A DNA stretch of 64,000 nucleotides from Martelella sp. NC20 (GTDB taxonomy: Bacteria > Pseudomonadota > Alphaproteobacteria > Rhizobiales > Rhizobiaceae), in NCBI RefSeq assembly GCF_013459645.1, contig NZ_CP054861.1, forward strand, positions 2,716,001 to 2,780,000, read 5' to 3'. Each line of letters starts with the position of its first letter. Position 1 is the first letter of the stretch. The notes below the pieces were generated by a model that searched no databases, was not told the DNA's origin, and was given only the letters and a program-made list of their open reading frames with translations. This document shows positions 9,061 through 17,702 of the stretch, in pieces. The position numbers and the translations under genes are program-made.

Positions 9061-10680
9061 TCAGGGCTGTGGGGTGGCGTTTGGAAAGTGTCGCTTCAGA
9101 TCCGTCTCGTCCCACACGCCGATATAGACGCCGGGCACTTCGACATTGGTATTGCGCTCGACCAGGGCTGCCGGGACGGTGATGCGGGTGTGGAATTTGC
9201 GCGACCAGGCGCACAACGCCTCGTACATGCGGTTGCGCACGGCCTCATGCGCCGGATCGGCGCCAAGGTCGTTGAGCTCCAGCGGATCGTTTTCGAGGTC
9301 GAACAGCATCGGACGGAAGCCCTCGGCGTGGATGTATTTCCACCGGGCATCACAGACCATGGTCATGCGCGCGTCCTCCGGCGGCACGTCGAGGGCGATG
9401 CGGGCGTAGCGGGTCGAGTAGTCGTATTCGGAGATCGCGTATTGTCGCCAGGCCTCGGGCTCTGCCCTGTCATGCAGCAGCGGCATCAGGCTGCGGCCCT
9501 CGAGGATGTGCGGCAGCGGTGCGCCGCCGAAGGCGTCGAGGAAGGTCGGCGCGAGGTCGATATATTCGACGAGGTCGGCGCGCACCATGCCGCGCGTGGC
9601 GTCGGCCTTGCTGCGGGGATCGCAGATGATCAGCGGCACGCGCGCGGAGACATCGTGGAACTGGTCCTTCTCGCCCATCCAGTGGTCACCGAGATAGTCG
9701 CCATGGTCGGAGGAGAACACGATCATCGTGTCGTCCATCATCCCGCGCGCTTCCATGAAGGCGAAGAGCTCGCCCAACTGGTCGTCGACCTGCCTGATCA
9801 GGCCCATATAGGGCGGAATGATCGCCTCCCGGACCGCCTCGTCGACGAAGCCGCGGCAGATGCGCGACTGCTGAAACGCCCGGAACACCGGATGGGCATG
9901 GTCGCCGTCGCGCTCCCGGTCGTGACGGATCGCCGCCTGGATGTCGTCCTTGCCATACATGTCGTTGTAGGGCGCCGGCACCACATAGGGCCAGTGCGGC
10001 TTGATGAAGGACAGATGGCAGAGCCACGGACCATCGCCGGCGGTCTCCATGAATTCCATCGCCTTGCGGGTCATATAGGGCGTTTCGGAATGTTCGTCCG
10101 GGACGCGGGCCGGCAGGCCGTTGTAGCGCATCAGCCAGCCCGAATGGGCGCTACCGTCCTTGTCTTCGGTGGCGTTCGCCCATTCCTCCCAAGGGTTGTC
10201 GCCGCCGTAGCCGTTTTCGCGCAGATAGCGGTTGTAGCTCAACTCCGGCTCGGCGAGCGGTCCGTCCGGATGGATGCCGTCGTCGCGGATGAAGGGTTCG
10301 AAGCCGCATTCGGCATGGTTGCGGCCGACGGGCGAGGCGGGGTCGATGCCGAGCCATTCCATCCCGGCCCTGTCGGGAACCATGTGGGTCTTGCCGACCA
10401 GCACCGGGCGCACCCCTATCTTTCTCAGGTGATCACCTAGCGTCGGCTCGCCGATGCGCAGCGGAAAGCCGTTCCAGGTCGAGCCGTGCGAGCGGCAGTA
10501 GCGGCCGGTATAGGCGCTCATCCGCGAAGGGGCGCAGATCGGCGATTGCACATAGGCGCGGTCGAAACGGACGCCACGCGCGGCCAGCGCGTCGATATTC
10601 GGGGTTTCCAAGGTCGGATGGCCGGCGCAGGACAGATAGTCGAAGCGCAACTGGTCGCACATGATCCACAAGACATTCAT
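9061..10680 (-). CDS. sulfatase-like hydrolase (formylglycine type; sulfatase or phosphonate monoesterase)
   Basis: 539-residue alkaline-phosphatase superfamily hydrolase. It begins with the metal-binding 'MNVLWIMCDQ' strand, carries the formylglycine motif C-A-P-S-R at residues 49-53 (Cys49 is the expected modification site) and has the second metal cluster 'FSSDHGDYLG' in the middle of the protein, then 'GEKDQFHDVSARVPLII'. There is no signal peptide, so the enzyme acts in the cytoplasm on an imported substrate. Family members cleave sulfate esters, choline sulfate or phosphonate monoesters; the precise class cannot be fixed by reading. It sits between a TRAP and an ABC importer in one operon, which suggests that one or both import the ester or process its product. 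Confidence 0.87.
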   Translation of the reverse strand: MNVLWIMCDQLRFDYLSCAGHPTLETPNIDALAARGVRFDRAYVQSPICAPSRMSAYTGRYCRSHGSTWNGFPLRIGEPTLGDHLRKIGVRPVLVGKTHMVPDRAGMEWLGIDPASPVGRNHAECGFEPFIRDDGIHPDGPLAEPELSYNRYLRENGYGGDNPWEEWANATEDKDGSAHSGWLMRYNGLPARVPDEHSETPYMTRKAMEFMETAGDGPWLCHLSFIKPHWPYVVPAPYNDMYGKDDIQAAIRHDRERDGDHAHPVFRAFQQSRICRGFVDEAVREAIIPPYMGLIRQVDDQLGELFAFMEARGMMDDTMIVFSSDHGDYLGDHWMGEKDQFHDVSARVPLIICDPRSKADATRGMVRADLVEYIDLAPTFLDAFGGAPLPHILEGRSLMPLLHDRAEPEAWRQYAISEYDYSTRYARIALDVPPEDARMTMVCDARWKYIHAEGFRPMLFDLENDPLELNDLGADPAHEAVRNRMYEALCAWSRKFHTRITVPAALVERNTNVEVPGVYIGVWDETDLKRHFPNATPQP

Positions 10681-10705
10681 TTCAGAACCACCTCATTCAT
10701 GTTTG

Positions 10706-12001
10706 TCACCATGCCAGCAGGCCGAGCGCGACGATCGGAAAGGCGATCAGGATCGCGAGCGCCACCGCATCGGCGATGACGAAGGAGACCACGCCGGAGA
10801 AAATCGCGCCGAGCCGTATATCCGGCATCACGGAGCGTACGGTGAAGACATTCATGCCGATCGGCGGAGTGATGAGACCCATCTCCACCACGACGATCAT
10901 GATGATGCCGAACCAGACGAGGTTGACGTCGAGGGTCAGCAGCGACGGCAGGAAGACCGGCACGATCAGCAGCAGGATGCCGATGGAATCGAAGATCATG
11001 CCCATCACGATCGAGATCAGGCATATGCTGAGCACGAGGCCGAGCGGACCGAGATGGAATGTCTCCACGATCGAAACCAGCTCATAGGGCAGGCCGGTGA
11101 GATTGATGAAATTGGCGAACACCTGGGCACCGAAGATGACGACGAACAGCATCGCGGTGGTGCGGCAGGATTCGATCAGGATCCGGTAGAGCGCGGCAAC
11201 CGAGCGGACATAGCCGCGCATGACGGCGAAGGCCGCGGCTCCGACGGCTCCGATCCCGGCGGCCTCGGTCGGCGAGCAGATGCCGAAATAGATGCCGCCC
11301 AGCACGATGATGAACAGCGCCACGATAGGCCAGACCCTGGCATAGGCGGCAAGGCGTTCGGCACGGCTCATCGGCGCGCCGGCGCGGCCGAGGCCCGGCT
11401 TGAGCCAGACCGAAATGGCAACGGCGCCGAGATAGAGTGCGACGAGAAGAATGCCGGGGATGAAGGCGGCGACGAACAGCTTGCCGACATCCTGCTCGGC
11501 CACCAGCGCATAGATTACCAGCGGCACGGAGGGCGGGATCATGATCCCGAGCGTGCCGCCGGCGGCCACCACGCCCGATGACAGGCGATCGTCATAGCCG
11601 TAGCGGCGCATATGCGGCATCGCCACCCTGGTCATCGTCGCGGCCGTTGCGAGCGACGAGCCGGAGACGGCCGAGAATCCGGCGCAGGCGAGCACCGTGG
11701 CATGGGCAAGACCGCCCGGCCGCGCGCCGACAAGCGCATAGGCGGCCCTGAACAGGTCCTCCGATATGTTCGAACGGTGGATGAAAGCGCCCATGACGAT
11801 GAACAGCGGGATCACCGAAAGTCCATAATTGGCGCCGCTTTCCATGATCTGCTGGCTGGACATGGTGAAAGCGGCGGCGAAGTTCCAGTCGCGGGTATAG
11901 GCAAAGCCGACGAGGCCGACCAGAAGCGTGGTGAAGCCCAGCGGAAAGCCGAGGAAGCACAGGGAAAGCAGAATGGCGAAGCCGATCAGCGAGAGTTCCA
12001 C
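10706..12001 (-). CDS. dctM: TRAP transporter large permease DctM
   Basis: 431-residue integral membrane protein, the Na+-coupled transport subunit of a DctPQM-type TRAP system. It has the family's tandem repeats with 'CAGFSAVSGSSLATAATMTRVAMP' and 'AAGGTLGIMIPPSVPLVIYALV' in the first half and 'LGMIFDSIGILLLIVPVFLP'-like and 'EMGLITPPIGMNVF' in the second. The start is GTG at 12001, and its G is shared with the TAG stop of dctQ, so translation is coupled. It is followed 25 bases later by the sulfatase gene. Confidence 0.92.
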   Translation of the reverse strand: MELSLIGFAILLSLCFLGFPLGFTTLLVGLVGFAYTRDWNFAAAFTMSSQQIMESGANYGLSVIPLFIVMGAFIHRSNISEDLFRAAYALVGARPGGLAHATVLACAGFSAVSGSSLATAATMTRVAMPHMRRYGYDDRLSSGVVAAGGTLGIMIPPSVPLVIYALVAEQDVGKLFVAAFIPGILLVALYLGAVAISVWLKPGLGRAGAPMSRAERLAAYARVWPIVALFIIVLGGIYFGICSPTEAAGIGAVGAAAFAVMRGYVRSVAALYRILIESCRTTAMLFVVIFGAQVFANFINLTGLPYELVSIVETFHLGPLGLVLSICLISIVMGMIFDSIGILLLIVPVFLPSLLTLDVNLVWFGIIMIVVVEMGLITPPIGMNVFTVRSVMPDIRLGAIFSGVVSFVIADAVALAILIAFPIVALGLLAW

Positions 12002-12540
12002 TATTCGATCCCCACATTGCCGGGTTCATAACCGGGATCTCCCGCGCCGGGCGAAAGCCGCCCTTTCGAGCGGATGATCGCGATGGCGAACAGGGCGACG
12101 CCCAAGGTCGAGAAGATCGCGGCGGCCATCGGCATCAGCCATTGCGGCTGCGAGAGCACGGCCGTCATCTTGCCGCTCTTCAGAAGCGAGCCGGCGTGGC
12201 GATAGAGTTCGAAGGTCATCAGCGCATAGACGAGGAGCGTGACCATCAGCACCGCCCAACGCTGCAGGTTTGGAAAGTGGAGGGAATACCAGCTCTCGAA
12301 GATCGAGACGGTGATGTGCTCATTGTGGGCGCTGACGAAGGCGACGCCGGCGAAGATGGTTACCACCATCAGGAATTCGACATACTCGGCGGTGCCGAAG
12401 ATCGAATGATGGAAGCCATAGCGTCCGATGACGTCGGCGAAGGTCAGGATCATCATTGCCAGCAATCCGGTGCCGGCCAGCACGGCCAGCACGGTCTCGA
12501 TCGCCTTGTAGATGCGCGCAAACATGGCGGTCGGTCTCAC
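12001..12540 (-). CDS. dctQ: TRAP transporter small permease DctQ
   Basis: 179-residue four-helix membrane protein that bridges the binding protein and DctM. Helices lie at about residues 15-38, 50-70, 95-115 and 132-155. 'LTFADVIGRYGF' at the end of helix 1 and 'GTAEYVEFLMV' are typical DctQ signatures. The start is probably GTG 12540, whose GTGA overlaps the dctP stop by four bases; ATG 12525 (MFARIYK) is the alternative. The C-terminal tail of about 20 polar residues is cytoplasmic or periplasmic and ordinary. Confidence 0.9.
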   Translation of the reverse strand: MRPTAMFARIYKAIETVLAVLAGTGLLAMMILTFADVIGRYGFHHSIFGTAEYVEFLMVVTIFAGVAFVSAHNEHITVSIFESWYSLHFPNLQRWAVLMVTLLVYALMTFELYRHAGSLLKSGKMTAVLSQPQWLMPMAAAIFSTLGVALFAIAIIRSKGRLSPGAGDPGYEPGNVGIE

Positions 12541-13595
12541 TTGGCCTGTTCTTCCGCCAGCGCCTTGTCATAGGCATCCTCGAAATAGGCGATCGCCGCG
12601 TCGCCATCGACGCCGATCTTCGCAGTGGCGGCCTTCCATTCGTCGAGCATCGGCTTGGCAAGTGCGGCCAGATCCGTTTCGAGGCTCGGATCGGGCTCGA
12701 TGACCTTGACGCCCTCGGCGATGAACTTGTCGCGGGCGGCCTCGAATTCCTCGTCCACGATGGCGCCGAACCATTTTGAATAGTCGCGGCCGAGCGTCTT
12801 CTTGATCGCCACCTGGTCCTCTGGCGCAATCTTCGCCCATTTGTCCTTGTTGATGAACAGGGCGAAGGAGGGCTGGGAAATCTTGCGGGTCATGAAGGTG
12901 CCGGACCTGGTATATTCGCCGAGCTTGAATGATTCCAGCGTGTCCCAGGTGACGCCGGCATAGCCGTCGACGACGCCGCGGGAAATGATTTCCAGCATCT
13001 GCACCGCGGGACCTGCGACCACCGGCGAGCCGGTGGTCTTGATGACGTCCGCGACCGTGCCCGAAACGGCCCACATCTTGCGGTCGGCGATGTCCTTCAC
13101 GGTCATGATCGGCTGGTCGGTCAGCGACCATATGTCCGATCCGTTGATCGCATAGATAGCGACGAGTTCGACATCCTCGAATTCGCCTGGCTTTCCGGCG
13201 AAGAATTTCTGGTAGGTGTCCCACAGCGCCACGGACGAGGCGGAGGCGTCGGCGCGGCCGACGAAGGGCAGCATCGGGATCTGCAGGCCGAGCGTCTCCT
13301 CGCGGGCAAAGCCGATATAGGAGATCGCGCCGTCCATGACACCGCCGCGCACGCCGTCGAGCTGATCCGGCGCGCCGGCAAGGCTCTTGGCCGGAATCCG
13401 GACCCTGACGCGCCCCTCGGTCGCTTCATCCACAAGGCGGTCCATTTCAGGCAAAGTCTTGGCGCAGGTGTAATATTGAGGGGCGTGGAAGCAGTTGAAC
13501 AGGATGGTCTCGGTCGCATTGGCGGTGGCCGGCGCCATCAGGGGCGCCAGCGCCACGGCAAACATACCGGCGCGCGCGGTCAGCTTGGCAATCAT
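12537..13595 (-). CDS. dctP: TRAP transporter solute-binding protein DctP
   Basis: 352-residue periplasmic receptor with a signal peptide (about residues 1-27, ending ATANA). It has the DctP fold: 'MDRLVDEATEGRVRVRI' near 48-64, then 'GVRGGVMDGAISYIGF' and a 'VQMLEIISRGVVDGYAG' hinge containing the residues that close over a carboxylate ligand. It is the first gene of a nine-gene minus-strand operon. A promoter-like TTGACG at 13726-13721 and an 18-bp palindrome at 13739-13756 lie upstream, and a LysR regulator precedes it. The ligand is probably an organic acid, given the family; the sulfatase downstream makes an ester possible. Confidence 0.92.
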   Translation of the reverse strand: MIAKLTARAGMFAVALAPLMAPATANATETILFNCFHAPQYYTCAKTLPEMDRLVDEATEGRVRVRIPAKSLAGAPDQLDGVRGGVMDGAISYIGFAREETLGLQIPMLPFVGRADASASSVALWDTYQKFFAGKPGEFEDVELVAIYAINGSDIWSLTDQPIMTVKDIADRKMWAVSGTVADVIKTTGSPVVAGPAVQMLEIISRGVVDGYAGVTWDTLESFKLGEYTRSGTFMTRKISQPSFALFINKDKWAKIAPEDQVAIKKTLGRDYSKWFGAIVDEEFEAARDKFIAEGVKVIEPDPSLETDLAALAKPMLDEWKAATAKIGVDGDAAIAYFEDAYDKALAEEQAK

Positions 13596-13738
13596 GATTT
13601 GTCCTCCCTTTCCGGCGGACTTTCGATAGCGCGGAAAATGGAGCCTGCCTGCCTCCCAGGCAGAATTTCGTGCGCACCAACCGCCGGTGATGGCTTGACG
13701 CTAATTACCCACAATTCGTCCGTCAATAGATATTATAT

Positions 13739-13756
13739 TAAAATATCGATATTTTA
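13739..13756. promoter_or_regulatory. 18-bp perfect palindrome upstream of dctP operon
   Basis: TAAAATATCGATATTTTA is a perfect palindrome centred on ATCGAT, in an AT-rich pocket between the LysR stop codon and dctP. Downstream on the minus strand are TTGACG (13726-13721) and, 17 bases later, a weak TAGCGT box, so the palindrome lies just upstream of a possible -35 element. The TATCGATA core also occurs at 29344-29351 and 33013-33020, in each case upstream of a TTGAC box. Confidence 0.5.
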
Positions 13757-13761
13757 TAGAA

Positions 13762-14721
13762 CTATACTTTTTTTGATATGGTGACTCTGTCGTTCTGAGT
13801 TCGGCTCGCTTGGTCACGGATGATCTCGGCGAGGGCGATGGCCATGTCGCCGGTCTCGCGTTCGCGGGGAAAAGCCAGCCCGATGGGGCTGATCAGGCGG
13901 ATATTGGCGAAGAACAAAGCGGTGAACCGTCCGGATTCGAGTTCCGGCTTGAGCGCACTGACGGGGAAGACAACAATGGCGTTATTTTCGCGCGCATATT
14001 CGCAAGCGAACTCCACCGAGGCTGTTTCGATGGTGTTGGAGAAAGCGCCGGCGCCGATCGAGGCCAGATAATTGTCGATGTCCTCGCGGATCGTCGAGCG
14101 GGGGAGGGGGATGATAACGGGATAGCGGTCGAGGTCGTCGAAACCGGGCGACTTTATCTGACGGAGGGGATGGTTTTGCGTGACGGCGAAGACCAGTTCC
14201 TCGTTGAACAGTCGTTCAAAACGGATACCCTTCATCGACTGGCTGTCGACGCCGACGCCGATCGCCATCTCGATTTCGTTTGCGCGCAGCTTGTCCATGA
14301 TATCGGCATTCGAGCCGGTTATGATCCTGACGCTCGTGTCGCCATGACGTTTCTTGAATTCGGCGATCCAGCCGGGCAGCAGCGTCCGCACCACGCTCGG
14401 CATCGCGCCGATGACGAGCGCGGGCTTTCTGTCCTTGGTGCGCACTCTGCCGACGCCCTCGGCGATCTCATGCATGCCCCGCAAAACGTGCATGTGAAAC
14501 GTCTGTCCCGCATCCGTCAGGGTCAACCCGTCGCGCGAACGGTCGAAAAGCGGGCTGCCCAGCAGATCCTCCAGTTCACGAAGCGATCGCGAGAGCGCCG
14601 GCTGCGCGGTCCCGAGGTTGGCGGCTGCGCGCGAGATATTGCGTTCGCTTGCGATCTCCAGAAAACAGCGGATGTGGCGCAGACGGATGCCCTGCAGACT
14701 GGCCGGGTTGGTTGTCGACAT
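13762..14721 (-). CDS. LysR family transcriptional regulator (PcaQ/GbpR-like)
   Basis: 319-residue regulator with an N-terminal winged helix-turn-helix (about residues 12-70: 'RHIRCFLEIASERNISRAA' followed by 'AQPALSRSLRELEDLLG') and a C-terminal effector-binding domain (about 95-300). The opening 'GIRLRHIRCFLEIA' resembles the PcaQ/GbpR subgroup that controls aromatic-acid or sugar genes. It lies upstream of and in the same direction as the dctP operon, and downstream of the HpaI aldolase gene, so it may control either. LysR proteins usually act as inducer-dependent activators; the inducer is unknown. Confidence 0.9.
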   Translation of the reverse strand: MSTTNPASLQGIRLRHIRCFLEIASERNISRAAANLGTAQPALSRSLRELEDLLGSPLFDRSRDGLTLTDAGQTFHMHVLRGMHEIAEGVGRVRTKDRKPALVIGAMPSVVRTLLPGWIAEFKKRHGDTSVRIITGSNADIMDKLRANEIEMAIGVGVDSQSMKGIRFERLFNEELVFAVTQNHPLRQIKSPGFDDLDRYPVIIPLPRSTIREDIDNYLASIGAGAFSNTIETASVEFACEYARENNAIVVFPVSALKPELESGRFTALFFANIRLISPIGLAFPRERETGDMAIALAEIIRDQASRTQNDRVTISKKV

Positions 14722-14874
14722 GGCCTACCTCGCGATCGCGGATGCTCCGGCAATGGTTTGAGAACGTGTTCGAAACCTTACGCAACGTCAAAACGCGAAA
14801 GCGGCAATTTCGGCGCCTCTTGCGGCGCCATGCAGGCGCTCATCGCATGCCGTCATGTCGGCGCGGAACGACAG

Positions 14875-15648
14875 TCACCCGGCCTTCGCTTCACCGAGCG
14901 CAGCCTTGGCTCCGGCGCAGAAAACGCCGATATCGCTGGTGACGCCGACGAAGCGATAGCCCCATTCGGCATAAAGCCGCGCTGCCGCTCCGCCGGCCGC
15001 AAGAATGCCGGGCACCTTGCCGGCAGCGACGATGCGCCCGAGCGCCGATCTGAGCACAGCCTGGACCTCCTCATGTCCGGGATTGCCGATATGGCCGAGA
15101 GATGCCGCAAGATCGGAAGGGCCGATGAAGACGCCGTCTACGCCCTCGACCGCCGCTATGTCGTCGATCGCCTCAATCGCTTCACGGGTCTCGACCTGTA
15201 CCAGAACACAGATTTCGTCATTGGCGACAGCGAAATAGTCGGCTGCCTGCCCAAACCGCCCCGCGCGCGTCGCTGCGGAGACGCCGCGCCGGCCTTCCGG
15301 CGGATAGCGGGTGGAGGCCACCGCCTGCCGGGCTTCCTCCGCCGTTTGCACGAAGGGCAGGACCAGCGTTTGCGCGCCGATGTCGAGCACCCGCTTGATC
15401 AGCACCGGGTCGTTCCAGGCAGGGCGTGCCAAAAGCGCGGTTGGCCCGGCGGCCGCAGCCTGAAGCAGCGGCTGCAGACCGCCGATATCGATGGCGGAAT
15501 GCTCGCTGTCCATCAGCATCCAGTCATAGCCGAGAAGCGAGGCCGCTTCCGAGAGCACCGGGCTCGCGGACATCATCCAGAGGCCATAAACCGTCTCTCC
15601 GGAGAGCAGGCGGCGCTTGAAGGCATTGCGGGGCGCGGTCACGGACAT
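14875..15648 (-). CDS. HpcH/HpaI family class II aldolase (4-hydroxy-2-oxoheptanedioate aldolase type)
   Basis: 257-residue pyruvate-dependent aldolase, the last step of meta-cleavage pathways: it splits a 4-hydroxy-2-oxo acid into pyruvate and an aldehyde. All known catalytic positions are present: His50 (in MDSEH), Arg75 (in LLARPAWND), Glu153 (in VQVET) and Asp179 (in GPSDL), matching His45, Arg70, Glu149 and Asp175 of HpaI. A PPEGRRG loop at 116-122 is also typical. It is divergent from the flavin reductase across a 163-base region with repeated ATCGAT-containing sites. A second, degenerate copy of this family is encoded at 37188-37877. Confidence 0.93.
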   Translation of the reverse strand: MSVTAPRNAFKRRLLSGETVYGLWMMSASPVLSEAASLLGYDWMLMDSEHSAIDIGGLQPLLQAAAAGPTALLARPAWNDPVLIKRVLDIGAQTLVLPFVQTAEEARQAVASTRYPPEGRRGVSAATRAGRFGQAADYFAVANDEICVLVQVETREAIEAIDDIAAVEGVDGVFIGPSDLAASLGHIGNPGHEEVQAVLRSALGRIVAAGKVPGILAAGGAAARLYAEWGYRFVGVTSDIGVFCAGAKAALGEAKAG

Positions 15649-15674
15649 GGTTTTCCATCCTGTGGGTTTTGATC

Positions 15675-15799
15675 ATTATCATCGATAAATCCATAGCTAT
15701 CCATATTTATAAATAAATCGATGATCATGGCAATGAATGGACGAAAAAATAAACGATAACTTGAGTTTTCATCGTTTATATATATTATCATCGATAAAA
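15675..15799. promoter_or_regulatory. divergent promoter region with three ATCATCGAT-type repeats
   Basis: The AT-rich gap between the HpaI aldolase and the flavin reductase holds ATTATCATCGATAAA at 15675-15689 and again at 15784-15798, plus an inverted, diverged copy (AAATCGATGATCAT) at 15715-15728. Between them ATAAACGAT (15749-15757) and ATCGTTTAT (15771-15779) form a 9-bp inverted repeat. The spacing over both promoters is what is expected for cooperative binding of one regulator. Which regulator binds is not shown by the sequence. Confidence 0.5.
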
Positions 15800-15811
15800 T
15801 TGGAGGGGCTA

Positions 15812-16315
15812 ATGGAAGAACTCGACAGCGAAGCAATCGGCCTGCAGTTCCGCGCCACCATGCGCAAATACCCGGCTGCCGTAACCATCATCACGGCCAA
15901 TGACGGCATTCGCGATCATGGCATGACGGCGACCGCGGTGACCTCGGTCTCGATGGACCCGCCGTCGATGATGGCATGCCTCAACAACCGCACGCTTCTG
16001 CACACGATGTTGCTGAACCAACCCTATTTTGCCGTCAATGTCCTGAGTGTCAGTCACCCGGAGGTCTCCGAGGCCTTTTCGGGCAAGGTCGCGCCGGAAG
16101 AGCGGTTTTCGACCGGCGGCTGGGTTCGCGACCCGAAAAACATGCTGATCCTCCCGACGGCCCATGCCACCGTGATCTGCTCACGCGTCGCGGCCGTTCC
16201 CTTCGGCACCCACACGATCTTCGTCGGTCGGGTGCTGCGCGCCCATGTGGACGAGGAAACGCGGCCGCTGCTCTATCAGGATGCAGCCTATCACACCTCG
16301 CTGCCGGCGCTGTGA
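15812..16315 (+). CDS. flavin reductase family protein (reductase component of a two-component monooxygenase)
   Basis: 167-residue NAD(P)H:flavin reductase of the HpaC/flavin_Reduct fold. The conserved core is visible as 'PAAVTIITAND' (residues ~15-25), 'GMTATAVTSVSMDPPSMMACLN' split around 33-55, and 'FAVNVLS' followed by the 'FSGKVAPEERF' region. It supplies reduced FMN or FAD to an oxygenase. The partner is very probably the group D monooxygenase encoded convergently 36 bases away. ATG 15812 follows GGAGGGG by 6 bases and is preferred to an ATG 75 bases upstream, which lies inside the operator region. Confidence 0.88.
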   Translation: MEELDSEAIGLQFRATMRKYPAAVTIITANDGIRDHGMTATAVTSVSMDPPSMMACLNNRTLLHTMLLNQPYFAVNVLSVSHPEVSEAFSGKVAPEERFSTGGWVRDPKNMLILPTAHATVICSRVAAVPFGTHTIFVGRVLRAHVDEETRPLLYQDAAYHTSLPAL

Positions 16316-16351
16316 CGATGCCGGTCCGCGATCGCGGCCCGGCTTCTCTCG

Positions 16352-17572
16352 TTAAAATATCCCGACCGGTTGCAGGCCGAGCATCTGCGTGCCGTACATT
16401 TCGGCAAGCATGTCCCAGTCTATGCTCGAATGGGTGGCAGCCGAATTGGCGTCGCGCCACTGGCGTTGCACCTTGAAATCGAGCCCCGCCGCCGCCGCGC
16501 CCGACTTGTTGTAGAGTTCCTGCGTCACCTCCGCCGCCGTCCGGCCGGCGAAGCCATGGTTGCGGCGAATGCGGGTTCGCTGTTCGATCGTCAGCGTCCC
16601 GCCGTTATCGAGCACGGCCTCTCCCTCCTGAAGCGACATCAGCATCATCACCCGGGCTGCGTCGACGCGGGCGGCGTTGGAGCCCACGAGCCGTTGGATC
16701 AGCTTGCTCTCGGCGACCTTTTCGAACACCCCCGGACGCGCGAGCCGGGTCGCCCCCGCCGCAATTTCCGTGAATGCCTCGACTGCGCCCTGGGCCATGC
16801 CGACGATCGGCGACACAAGCGCGGTGGGACCGAAGGTCGGATAGGTGTATTTTGCCTGCGGATTGTCAGGAATATCACGGCCGGGGACCGCGCCCGTCAT
16901 GACCGCCTTGATCGGCAGGACGCGGTGCGCAGGAACGAAAACCGGTTCGGTGATATGCACCGTCTTCGATCCGGTGCCCTGCAGGCCCGCCACATTCCAG
17001 CTGTCGTGGTCGATGGTGATGTCGGTCACCGGCACCAGAAACCAGGACAGCATCGGCGGGCCTTCCCCCGCCGGGTTCGGCACCAATCCAGCAAGAATGG
17101 CCCATGCGGCGCTGTCGATGCCGGATGCCCATGGCCACGAGCCGGCAATCATGTAGCCGCCATCGGCTGGCGTCACCTTCGGCGTCGGCGTATAGGAAAC
17201 GGCAAGCAGATTGTCGGTATCTTCCCAGACCTCCTCCTGCGCCTCGAGCGGAAAGAACGCCGTCATCCAGCCGAAGCAGACGGCAAGCGTGCCGCACCAC
17301 GCCGTCGAGCCGCAATGGCGGCCGAGTTCGAAGCCCACCCGCGCCATCGCCGAGGGCGGATACTCATAGCCGCCGAAACGTTTCGGCTGCATTACCTTGA
17401 AAAGCCCCGTCTCGCGGAGTTCGGCCATGGTTTCCTCGGAAATACGCTTGGCCTTTTCGGTTGCCGGCGCGCGTTCGCCAAAGCGTGATCCGAGCGCTGC
17501 CACCCGCTGCAGGATCGTGTCGAATTCCGGCCGTAACGGCTCGGCGGCACGTACGGTTGATGTGTTCTGCAT
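16352..17572 (-). CDS. group D flavin-dependent monooxygenase (acyl-CoA dehydrogenase fold, HsaA/HpaB-C2-like)
   Basis: 406-residue oxygenase component with the acyl-CoA dehydrogenase fold. The alpha-helical N-terminal domain runs to about residue 120 ('KAKRISEETMAELRETGLFKV', then 'QPKRFGGYEYPPS'), a beta domain with 'YMIAGSWPWASGIDSAAW' and 'NVAGLQGTGSKTV' follows at about 140-215, and a helical C-terminal domain completes it. Such proteins hydroxylate phenols with reduced flavin from a separate reductase, which is encoded next door. The GGGAGGAG ribosome site stands just before ATG 17572. A GTAAC-N4-GTTAC palindrome lies 24 bases upstream, so TetR-family repression is likely. The aromatic substrate is unknown. 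Confidence 0.88.
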   Translation of the reverse strand: MQNTSTVRAAEPLRPEFDTILQRVAALGSRFGERAPATEKAKRISEETMAELRETGLFKVMQPKRFGGYEYPPSAMARVGFELGRHCGSTAWCGTLAVCFGWMTAFFPLEAQEEVWEDTDNLLAVSYTPTPKVTPADGGYMIAGSWPWASGIDSAAWAILAGLVPNPAGEGPPMLSWFLVPVTDITIDHDSWNVAGLQGTGSKTVHITEPVFVPAHRVLPIKAVMTGAVPGRDIPDNPQAKYTYPTFGPTALVSPIVGMAQGAVEAFTEIAAGATRLARPGVFEKVAESKLIQRLVGSNAARVDAARVMMLMSLQEGEAVLDNGGTLTIEQRTRIRRNHGFAGRTAAEVTQELYNKSGAAAAGLDFKVQRQWRDANSAATHSSIDWDMLAEMYGTQMLGLQPVGIF

Positions 17573-17596
17573 TCACTCCTCCCTGAGCTGCATACC

Positions 17597-17610
17597 GTAA
17601 CGATCGTTAC
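17597..17610. promoter_or_regulatory. TetR-type operator GTAAC-GATC-GTTAC
   Basis: A perfect 14-bp palindrome 24 bases upstream of the monooxygenase start codon and in the gap after the TetR gene. The same arms with the same 4-base spacer recur at 18495-18508 and 27795-27808, and this copy shares the flanking C-A-G-T-T-T with the third. Position close to the start codon fits repression. Confidence 0.65.
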
Positions 17611-17702
17611 AGTTTCTAAGCTGCCATTGAAGGAAGGGAAAGTCAAACCGGAAGTGTCCGGTTGCCCGCAACAGGCCAATAATGGGCCAAACGGGAAGAG
17701 GA

